DNA of 7,033 nt from an uncultured Eubacteriales bacterium (GTDB lineage: Bacteria; Bacillota; Clostridia; Oscillospirales; Oscillospiraceae): positions 1-7,033 of the forward strand of contig CATJWA010000114.1 of NCBI GenBank assembly GCA_949744025.1, in the 5' to 3' direction. The notes below the pieces were generated by a model. The model was not told where the DNA came from, did no database searches, and worked only from the letters and a program-made list of their open reading frames with translations. The number at the start of each line of letters is the position of its first letter. The first letter of the stretch is position 1. The position numbers and the translations under genes are program-made. Positions 1-5,093 of this stretch are shown piece by piece.

Positions 1-3
1 ATT

Positions 4-507
4 TCAGGATATCGCCGCCGGCGCAGCCTTTGTGTAGCCGTCCCATGCGAAAAGGGCCGGCTTTGACCCGTCGGCAAACATACCGTCTATATTGCAGACA
101 TACAGGTAATGGTCTCCGGCCTCTACAGTCTGTGACAGGGAAACTGCGAAGGCGGCACGGCTGTCCGCCGGTATGCTTATATCAACGTCCTCAAGGCTTT
201 GCAGCTCAACAGGCGTATACGCAAGCTTGTCAGTATCCGCACCGCTGCACGAGCCGTAGGCCATCACCGCCTCCGCCAGGCTGAGGCCCGGTACAGCTAT
301 AACCGCCTTTCCCGTGCGCCGCAGATTCTCTCCTGAGTTTGACGCCCTGCCCATGGCAAAGGCCAGCATCGGCGGGTTGAACGATGTGTACATGACAAAC
401 GACACCGGAGCCATGTTCAGCTCCCCGTTTTCCTTGCGCGTACAAACCAGCACCAGCGGGTTTGGTGATGTGAAAGCTGCCGCCTGTCCCATATTGATTT
501 TCTCCAT
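4..507 (-). CDS. Flavin reductase-like (flavoredoxin / DIM6-NTAB family) protein
   Basis: This 167-residue protein matches the flavin reductase-like FMN-binding fold. Visible family features are an N-terminal NPLVLVCT strand, then GELNMAPVSF at about 28-37, an RASNSGENLRRTGKAVI segment at about 54-70, and the AYGSCSGADTDK loop at about 83-94. Such proteins bind FMN and either reduce free flavin with NAD(P)H or pass electrons as flavoredoxins in the cytoplasm. The ATG at 507-505 is preceded by AAAGGAG (reverse complement of 518-524) with a 10-nt spacer, which fixes the start. The gene is complete, with its TGA at 6-4. It is divergent from an HxlR regulator and close to a flavodiiron protein, so a role in redox or oxygen stress is a reasonable inference. 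The electron donor, acceptor and exact reaction cannot be read from the sequence. At 167 residues it is somewhat shorter than classical flavoredoxins as I recall them. Confidence 0.85.
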   Translation of the reverse strand: MEKINMGQAAAFTSPNPLVLVCTRKENGELNMAPVSFVMYTSFNPPMLAFAMGRASNSGENLRRTGKAVIAVPGLSLAEAVMAYGSCSGADTDKLAYTPVELQSLEDVDISIPADSRAAFAVSLSQTVEAGDHYLYVCNIDGMFADGSKPALFAWDGYTKAAPAAIS

Positions 508-545
508 TTGACAATTTCTCCTTTAGCTTGTTCTCGTCAGCGCGC

Positions 546-574
546 TTGACTTTTACCGGTAAGATTATTATACT
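546..574 (+). promoter_or_regulatory. Promoter of the HxlR-type regulator gene
   Basis: A -35 box TTGACT (546-551) and a -10 box TATACT (569-574) are separated by exactly 17 nt, a near-consensus sigma-A promoter. It faces the regulator gene. Transcription from about 581 would leave a leader of roughly 70 nt. The spacer holds the palindrome TTACCGGTAA, a likely operator position. Confidence 0.65.
553..562. promoter_or_regulatory. Candidate operator: 10-bp palindrome TTACCGGTAA
   Basis: TTACCGGTAA is a perfect palindrome. It lies between the -35 and -10 boxes of the rightward promoter and at the expected start point of the leftward promoter. A protein bound here could block both genes. The neighbouring HxlR-type regulator is the obvious candidate, since such regulators often control a divergent neighbour. 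Other inverted elements nearby are AGAATATTCT (601-610), ACTTCAAGT (588-596) and the pair GTAAGATTAT (559-568) with ATATTCTTAC (604-613), which matches at 9 of 10 positions. Which one the regulator binds cannot be decided from sequence. Confidence 0.35.
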
Positions 575-594
575 TGGTTTGCCAATAACTTCAA
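567..594 (-). promoter_or_regulatory. Promoter of the flavin reductase gene
   Basis: On the reverse strand a -35 box TTGAAG (594-589) and a perfect -10 box TATAAT (572-567) are separated by 16 nt. Transcription would start near 560 and run left into the flavin reductase gene, leaving a leader of about 53 nt with a good ribosome-binding site. The -10 box overlaps the opposing promoter's -10 box almost completely. Confidence 0.6.
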
Positions 595-653
595 GTACGC
601 AGAATATTCTTACATAGTACAGAAAACCATACCGGCGAAAGGACACGAAAATA

Positions 654-1019
654 ATGAACATGGATATGACATACGAGCAGTACGCCAGCGAGGTGAAAAA
701 CTGTATTCTCACCGATGCCGGCGCGTGTCCGGTAACCTCGCTGCTGACGATGCTTCAGGGGAAATGGAAATTTCAGATTATTTACGAGCTGTGTATTAAG
801 GACCCCATCCGCTTCGGCGAGCTGCAACGCAGTATCAAGGGCATTACCAACACCATGCTTACCGCGTCCCTGCGCGAGCTTGAGCGCGACGGCCTTGTCT
901 CCAGAATACAGTTTAACGAAATTCCGCCGCACGTGGAATATTCGCTCACGGACATGGGCCGCGACCTCCTGCCGGTTTTTTATGAGATTACCAAATGGGG
1001 CTTCAAATATATTCCGTAA
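654..1019 (+). CDS. HxlR/DUF24-family winged-helix transcriptional regulator
   Basis: This 121-residue protein has the HxlR (DUF24, MarR-like) signature: CPVTSLLTMLQGKWK at 25-39, then IRFGELQRSIKGIT at about 52-65, the recognition helix NTMLTASLRELERDGLVSR at about 66-84, and a wing ending in VEYSLTDMGRDLLPV at about 94-108. Cys25 sits directly before PV, where thiol-sensing members of the family carry their redox cysteine; Cys17 and Cys47 are further candidates. The family binds DNA as a dimer and often responds to quinones, disulfide stress or aldehydes. The start at 654 is favoured over the ATG at 660 because AAAGGA (638-643) is 10 nt upstream of 654. It is divergent from the flavin reductase gene and precedes the flavodiiron gene by 100 bp, so one or both may be targets. 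The inducer is unknown. Confidence 0.93.
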   Translation: MNMDMTYEQYASEVKNCILTDAGACPVTSLLTMLQGKWKFQIIYELCIKDPIRFGELQRSIKGITNTMLTASLRELERDGLVSRIQFNEIPPHVEYSLTDMGRDLLPVFYEITKWGFKYIP

Positions 1020-1033
1020 GCAGCCTATCACGC

Positions 1034-1070
1034 ACATATGTTTGACAGAGCGCGCTGTTTAAGCTACAAT
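1034..1070 (+). promoter_or_regulatory. Promoter of the flavodiiron protein gene, with nested palindromes
   Basis: A consensus -35 box TTGACA (1042-1047) and a -10 box TACAAT (1065-1070) are separated by 17 nt, which makes a strong predicted sigma-A promoter. The palindrome ACATATGT (1034-1041) abuts the -35 box upstream. The palindrome AGCGCGCT (1049-1056), or alternatively the pair ACAG (1045-1048) with CTGT (1055-1058), lies in the spacer. These may be operator sites. The gene therefore probably has its own transcript, although no terminator separates it from the regulator gene. Confidence 0.65.
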
Positions 1071-1119
1071 AAATTCCGAAAAATACAAATACGCCCACGT
1101 CGGCGAGGAGGATTTATAC

Positions 1120-2307
1120 ATGAGAAAGCACATCAAAAACAATGTAAGCTGGGTCGGCTGGATAGACTGGGAGCTTGAGAGCTTTCACGGAGACGACTAC
1201 TCCATCTTCAACGGCTCAAGCCAGAATGCCTATCTCATCGAGGAGGAGAAAACGGTGCTGGTTGACACCGTGTGGACGCCGCACCGTTTTGATTTCGTGG
1301 AGAATCTGAAAAAGGAAATTGACCTCGGCAAAATAGACTACATCATCGCTAACCACGGCGAATGCGACCACTCAGGCTCGCTTACGGCGCTGATGGCGGA
1401 AATTCCCGACACGCCGATATACTGCACGCCCGCCGCAGTCAAGAGCCTTGAAGGGCAGTACGGCAAGCGAGGCTGGAACTTCCGCACCGTCAAAACCGGC
1501 GACACGCTGGATATCGGCAACGGCAAGCAGCTTGTTTTTGTGGAGATGAAAATGCTCCACTGGCCGGACTCAATGGCCACCTACATGACTGGGGACAACA
1601 TTCTCTTTTCCAACGACGCGTTCGGCCAGCACTTCGCAGTCGGCGAGCTTTTCAACGATAAGGCCGACCAGTGCCTGCTCTGGAAAGAGGCAATCAAATA
1701 TTACACCAATATCCTCAATCCTTTTTCCGCGCTTGTGGCCAGGAAGCTGACCGAGCTGGAGGGCATGAGCCTCGATATCGACATCATTGCCCCGTCCCAC
1801 GGCGCAATCTGGCGTGATAACCCCATGCAGATTGTGAAAAAATACGCCGAGTGGGCCGCCGCCTATCAGGAAAACCAGGTCACTGTTGTCTACGACACCA
1901 TGTGGGAGGGCACGGCCAAGCTTGCCCATGCCATTGCCGAGGAGGTCCACCGCCAGAGCCCCGACACCGTTGTAAAGGTTCTGAGCATTGCCAAAACGGA
2001 CAAGAATGAGATAATGACCGAGGTGTTCAAGTCCAAGGCCATCGCCGTCGGCTCGCCGACCTGCTGCAACAGCTATCTGTCCTCGGTTGCTGGCTGGCTG
2101 GAATTTTTAAAGCAGCTTAAATTCAAAAACAAGAGGGCCGCCGCTTTCGGCTGCTACGGCTGGAGCGGCGAGAGCGTGAAGCTGCTCCAGGCAAAGCTTG
2201 GCGAGGCGGGCTTTGAAGTGGCCGAGGAAAGCGTCCGGTCCCTGTGGAACCCCGAGGAGGACGATTTTGCCGCCGTCCCCGCACTGGTGAAGGCGCTGCT
2301 TCGGTAA
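1120..2307 (+). CDS. Flavodiiron protein (FprA / A-type flavoprotein)
   Basis: This 395-residue protein has the two-domain layout of class A flavodiiron proteins. These reduce O2 to water, or NO to N2O, in the cytoplasm of anaerobes, usually with electrons from rubredoxin. The N-terminal metallo-beta-lactamase-like domain (about 1-245) carries the full di-iron ligand set: His79, Glu81, Asp83 and His84 in NHGECDHSGSL, His147 in HWPDSM, Asp166 in SNDAFGQH, and His227 in PSHGAIW. The C-terminal flavodoxin domain (about 253-395) shows the FMN phosphate loop YDTMWEGT, the GSPTCCNSYL loop at 311-320, and FGCYGWSGE at 343-351. No fused rubredoxin or flavin reductase domain is present, so electrons must come from separate proteins; the nearby flavin reductase-like protein is one candidate. 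AGGAGG (1106-1111) lies 8 nt before the ATG. Whether O2 or NO is the natural substrate cannot be told from sequence. Confidence 0.96.
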   Translation: MRKHIKNNVSWVGWIDWELESFHGDDYSIFNGSSQNAYLIEEEKTVLVDTVWTPHRFDFVENLKKEIDLGKIDYIIANHGECDHSGSLTALMAEIPDTPIYCTPAAVKSLEGQYGKRGWNFRTVKTGDTLDIGNGKQLVFVEMKMLHWPDSMATYMTGDNILFSNDAFGQHFAVGELFNDKADQCLLWKEAIKYYTNILNPFSALVARKLTELEGMSLDIDIIAPSHGAIWRDNPMQIVKKYAEWAAAYQENQVTVVYDTMWEGTAKLAHAIAEEVHRQSPDTVVKVLSIAKTDKNEIMTEVFKSKAIAVGSPTCCNSYLSSVAGWLEFLKQLKFKNKRAAAFGCYGWSGESVKLLQAKLGEAGFEVAEESVRSLWNPEEDDFAAVPALVKALLR

Positions 2308-2334
2308 GCCGTAATTCAGGCCACTGCGCGGCTA

Positions 2335-2363
2335 TTGACACACTGCGTTTTTTCCTGTAGAAT
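2335..2363 (+). promoter_or_regulatory. Promoter of the ABC importer operon leader
   Basis: A consensus -35 box TTGACA (2335-2340) and a -10 box TAGAAT (2358-2363) are separated by exactly 17 nt. The predicted start near 2370 lies about 150 nt before the receptor gene. The direct repeat CACTGCG occurs at 2322-2328 and 2341-2347, bracketing the -35 box 19 bp apart, and could be an operator pair. Confidence 0.7.
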
Positions 2364-2369
2364 AAAGCT

Positions 2370-2495
2370 GTTACAGCCGCATGAAGCGGCCGAGGGCAGC
2401 TGAAGCTGCCCGATTTTCCCGCATTTATAATGAATCTTCAAAGGTGTGTTATGAAAACGCACGACTTTTCTGCGGAAAAGCCGTGCGTCTTTTTT
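2370..2495 (+). promoter_or_regulatory. Structured leader RNA with tandem UGAA-loop hairpins; candidate transcription attenuator
   Basis: Between the promoter and the receptor gene lies a ~125-nt leader of four recognisable helices. Hairpin 1 is GCCGC-AUGAA-GCGGC (2376-2390). Hairpin 2 is GGGCAGC-UGAA-GCUGCCC (2394-2411). Hairpin 3 is GUGUGUU-AUGAA-AACGCAC (2444-2462, one G-U pair). The intrinsic terminator is at 2457-2495. Hairpin 3 uses most of the terminator's 5' arm, so the two exclude each other. In addition UUUUCCCGCA (2414-2423) can pair with UGCGGAAAA (2471-2479) with one bulged C, which takes the terminator's loop and part of its 3' arm. A terminator just upstream of the first gene with competing antiterminator pairings is the layout of a riboswitch, protein-binding attenuator or leader-peptide attenuator. 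I could not match it to a class I know, and the ligand is unknown. The alternative is a free ~125-nt small RNA. Confidence 0.55.
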
Positions 2496-2525
2496 ACCTG
2501 TATCCACGAAAGGACTTGGCCATGA
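2451..2525 (+). CDS. Possible 24-codon leader peptide across the terminator
   Basis: An ATG at 2451, preceded by AAAGG (2440-2444) at a 6-nt spacing, opens a 24-codon frame. The peptide begins MKTHDFSAEKPC and ends CIHERTWP. It runs through the whole terminator hairpin and stops at a TGA (2523-2525) that overlaps the receptor's ATG (2522-2524). The position suits a leader peptide whose translation would melt the terminator and couple to the receptor gene. The start codon lies in the loop of hairpin 3. A frame this short stays open by chance fairly often, and there is no run of codons for one amino acid of the kind seen in classical amino-acid attenuators, so confidence is low. Confidence 0.22.
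   Translation: MKTHDFSAEKPCVFFTCIHERTWP
2457..2495 (+). terminator. Intrinsic terminator immediately before the receptor gene
   Basis: ACGCACG (2457-2463) pairs with CGTGCGT (2482-2488), and after one A-C mismatch CTTTTC (2465-2470) pairs with GAAAAG (2475-2480). A TGCG loop closes the stem, and a C plus six T residues (2490-2495) follow. It ends 13 nt before the receptor's ribosome-binding site, so importer transcripts must read through it. It may also end transcripts of the flavodiiron gene, which has no clear terminator of its own. Confidence 0.85.
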
Positions 2526-4060
2526 AAAAAATCTTCTCCCTGCTGCTTGCCGCGGCCGCGCTGCTCACGCTCGCCGCCTGCTCATCCCCCGAGTCCGGAG
2601 GCGGCGGCTACACGCTTGTCTACGGCAGCGGCAGCTTCACACGCATAAACCCCGCCATGGACGAGCACGGCGAGATAAACCTGCTTATCTTCAACGGCCT
2701 TACCGCGCACGACGGAAAAAACGCCGTCGTCCCCTGTCTGGCCAAGAGCTGGGACTTTGACAGCGGCACATGTACCTACACCTTTCATCTGGAGGAAAAC
2801 GTCCTCTGGCATGACGGAGAGCCTTTCACCGCTCAGGACGTAAAATTCACCATAGAGGCCATCACGGACCCCGAAAACGCCTCGGAAAACGCGCCGAACT
2901 TCGAGGACGTGCAGGAGATAAGCGTCCTCGACGAGCACACAGTCTCCTTTCGCCTGTCGGCTCCAAACACCGCCTTTTTAGACTACATGACCATGGCCGT
3001 GCTCCCCGAGCATCTGCTTGCCGGCGAGGACATGCAGACCTCGGATTTCTTCCGCTCCCCTGTAGGCACGGGACCGTACAGGCTCTCGGAATGGGATGAG
3101 GGGCAGTCTGTCACTCTGGTTAGAAACGAGGACTATTTCAAGGGCCCTGCGAACATAGAAACCATAATCTTCAAATTCGTCCCCGACGACAGCGCGCGAA
3201 CGCTTCAGCTTCAGGCCGGCGAGCTTGATCTGGCACAGCTCACCCCACGCGACGCGGAAAGCTGCGCGAAAGACGAACGCTTCACTGTCTACCGCATGAC
3301 CACCTCCGACTACCGCGGTATTCTGTTCAATTTCAACAACCCATACTGGCAGGACAACCGCGAGCTCATACCCGCGGTCTGCTGTGCGATTGACCGTCAG
3401 GCTATCGTGGACTCGGTGCTGCTCGGCTGCGGCGAGAGCGCCTACGGGCCGCTTCAGCGCAATGTCTACAACAACCCCGATGCCGAGCGCTGGAGCTATG
3501 ACCCCGAAAGGGCCGAGACTATCCTTATCGACAGCGGCTACGAGAAAAGGGACGACGGCTTCTATTACCGCGGCGGAGATAAAGCCTCCTTTGTTCTCAA
3601 CGCACCCTCTGGCGACCGCGTGCGTCTGGAAATTGCCCAGGCCGCGGCACAGCAGCTTCGTCAGGTGGGCATAGACTGCACGGTGGAGATTCCCACTGTC
3701 GTGGACTGGGGCTCCCAGATGGCCTATCTCATCGGCTGGGGCAGTCCCTTTGACGCGGACGACCACACCTACAAGGTATTCGGCACCGGCAAGGGGGCAA
3801 ACTACTCCGGATACTCCAACGAGGAGGTTGACAGGTATCTCACGCTCGCCCGCGAAACCGACGACCCCGGCGAGCGAGCGCAGTACTACGCCGCCTTTCA
3901 GGATGAGCTTGCCCACGACCCCGCCTTTGCTTTCATATGTTATATTGACGCGGACTATGTCGCCGTCTCCGGGCTTAAGGGCATTTCCGAGGATACCATT
4001 ATGGGACACCATGGCGTTGGTATTTTCTGGAATATGACGGAGTGGACAATCGAAAAGTAA
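2522..4060 (+). CDS. ABC importer solute-binding lipoprotein (SBP_bac_5, peptide/nickel family)
   Basis: This 512-residue protein is the extracytoplasmic receptor of the importer. It starts with a lipoprotein signal: Lys2-Lys3, a hydrophobic stretch, and the lipobox LAAC with the lipidated cysteine at position 20. A Gly/Ser-rich linker follows. The family 5 binding-protein fold then runs to about residue 440. Typical motifs are LAKSWDF, TYTFHLEENVLWHDGEPFTAQDVKFT, SPVGTGPYRLSEW, LQAGELDLAQLTP, and the domain-return region GWGSPFDADDHTYKVF at about 405-420. The C-terminus has an unusual GHHG at 495-498. The ATG at 2522 is chosen because AAAGGA (2509-2514) lies 7 nt upstream and the signal peptide begins there. 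An upstream in-frame ATG at 2381 would bury the signal peptide and lies inside the leader RNA. The substrate may be an oligopeptide, dipeptide, nickel complex or related small molecule. The ATPase and permease genes follow, starting 22 nt downstream. Confidence 0.93.
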   Translation: MKKIFSLLLAAAALLTLAACSSPESGGGGYTLVYGSGSFTRINPAMDEHGEINLLIFNGLTAHDGKNAVVPCLAKSWDFDSGTCTYTFHLEENVLWHDGEPFTAQDVKFTIEAITDPENASENAPNFEDVQEISVLDEHTVSFRLSAPNTAFLDYMTMAVLPEHLLAGEDMQTSDFFRSPVGTGPYRLSEWDEGQSVTLVRNEDYFKGPANIETIIFKFVPDDSARTLQLQAGELDLAQLTPRDAESCAKDERFTVYRMTTSDYRGILFNFNNPYWQDNRELIPAVCCAIDRQAIVDSVLLGCGESAYGPLQRNVYNNPDAERWSYDPERAETILIDSGYEKRDDGFYYRGGDKASFVLNAPSGDRVRLEIAQAAAQQLRQVGIDCTVEIPTVVDWGSQMAYLIGWGSPFDADDHTYKVFGTGKGANYSGYSNEEVDRYLTLARETDDPGERAQYYAAFQDELAHDPAFAFICYIDADYVAVSGLKGISEDTIMGHHGVGIFWNMTEWTIEK

Positions 4061-4082
4061 GAATTGACTGGAGAGAGCCTGT

Positions 4083-5093
4083 ATGCCGCTGCTTGAGGTG
4101 AAAAATTTATCGGTCAGCTTTGACACTCCGCGCGGCGAGCTTCAGGCCGTACGGGATGTGTCCTTCTCGCTCGGCGAGGGCGAGATTTTAGCCATAGCCG
4201 GCGAGTCAGGCTGTGGAAAAAGCGTTCTTTGCAAGGCCATAACGCGCCTGCTGCCGGATACAGCGAGAATAAAAGGCGGCAGTGTCACCATTGACGGTCT
4301 TACTCTCAGCTCTCTGCCTGAACGCAAGGTGCAGAAGCTGCGCGGAAAGCTCTTTTCCATGGTTTTTCAGGACGCCATGAGCGCGCTCAATCCCAGCCTG
4401 AGCATTGGCGCGCAGATTGCCGGTGCGGTGCGCGTCCACTCACCGCGTATGAAGCGCGCCGCGGTGCGCGCCCGCGTGCTTGAGCTGCTCGGGCTTGTGG
4501 GCATCGGCCGCGCCGCGGACATGTACGCGCTTTACCCGCACAATCTCTCAGGCGGGCAGCGCCAGCGCGTTGTGACCGCCGTCGCCCTGGCCTCGGGTCC
4601 GCGGCTTCTGTTTGCCGACGAGCCTACCACGGCGCTGGACGCGGGCCTCCAGACACAGATTTTAGACCTGCTGCGCGACATACGGCAAAGTCTCGGAACA
4701 TCTACGGTTCTGATAAGCCACGACCTCGGCGCCGTGGCCCGCGCGGCTGACCGCGTTGCGGTAATGTACGCTGGCAAAATCGTTGAAATCGGTACGGCGG
4801 AGGATATTTTTTACGACCCACGACACCCATACACCTGGTCCCTTCTGCTGTCCCTGCCCTCACGCGCGGAGCGCGGCCGTCAGCTGCGGGCAATCGCCGG
4901 CACGCCCCCCACCCTGATTGACCCTCCCGCCGGCGACGCTTTCGCGCCGCGTAACCCCTGGGCCCTGGAAATAGACTACGAGCAGGCTCCGCCCATGTTC
5001 CGCGTCACTGACACTCACTCCGCCGCGACCTGGCTTTTAGACCCGCGCGCACCGAAAATAACGCCTCCGTTTGGGGGTGAAGGCCATGCCTGA
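4083..5093 (+). CDS. ABC importer ATP-binding protein, OppD/DppD type
   Basis: This 336-residue protein is one of two ATPases that power the importer from the cytoplasmic side. The nucleotide-binding motifs are complete: Walker A GESGCGKS at 40-47, Q-loop Gln96, signature LSGGQR at 155-160, Walker B LLFADE at 175-180 with catalytic Glu180, D-loop ALDA at 184-187, and switch His213. The C-terminal oligopeptide-transporter extension (about 230-325) is present, including HPYTWSLLLSLPS. However, its four usual cysteines are replaced by Asp285, Asn291, Asp298 and Thr316, so it cannot hold the Fe-S cluster reported for some DppD proteins. GGAG (4070-4073) lies 9 nt before the ATG. The gene overlaps the next one by 8 nt (shared ATGCCTGA), which suggests translational coupling. 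This subunit is expected to pair with the OppF/DppF-type ATPase. Confidence 0.95.
   Translation: MPLLEVKNLSVSFDTPRGELQAVRDVSFSLGEGEILAIAGESGCGKSVLCKAITRLLPDTARIKGGSVTIDGLTLSSLPERKVQKLRGKLFSMVFQDAMSALNPSLSIGAQIAGAVRVHSPRMKRAAVRARVLELLGLVGIGRAADMYALYPHNLSGGQRQRVVTAVALASGPRLLFADEPTTALDAGLQTQILDLLRDIRQSLGTSTVLISHDLGAVARAADRVAVMYAGKIVEIGTAEDIFYDPRHPYTWSLLLSLPSRAERGRQLRAIAGTPPTLIDPPAGDAFAPRNPWALEIDYEQAPPMFRVTDTHSAATWLLDPRAPKITPPFGGEGHA

Noticed and set aside
2320..2326. GCCACTG resembling a piece of the cobalamin riboswitch
   Set aside because: It lies upstream of the promoter, and no other cobalamin-riboswitch element such as the B12 box is present.
2307..2353. Terminator of the flavodiiron gene
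   Set aside because: A T6 run (2348-2353) exists, but the only dyad (AGCCG/CGGCT, 2307-2333) is weak, has a 17-nt loop and ends 14 nt before the T run.
2376..2411. Guanidine-II (mini-ykkC) riboswitch or ANTAR dual-hexaloop target
   Set aside because: The two-hairpin layout is similar, but the loops are AUGAA and UGAA, not ACGR tetraloops or hexaloops with A1 and G4.
2426..2431. Perfect TATAAT as a second promoter inside the leader
   Set aside because: No -35-like box lies 15-19 nt upstream (the sequence there is the 3' side of hairpin 2) and no TGn extension precedes it.
2381..2521. N-terminal extension of the receptor from an in-frame ATG at 2381
   Set aside because: It would bury the lipoprotein signal peptide and cross the leader hairpins and terminator. 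The ATG at 2522 has a proper ribosome-binding site and starts the signal peptide.
2978..4126. 382-codon reverse-strand open frame opposite the receptor gene
   Set aside because: It is antisense to a well-supported binding protein, has no recognisable domain or clear ribosome-binding site, and long antisense frames are common in GC-rich coding DNA.
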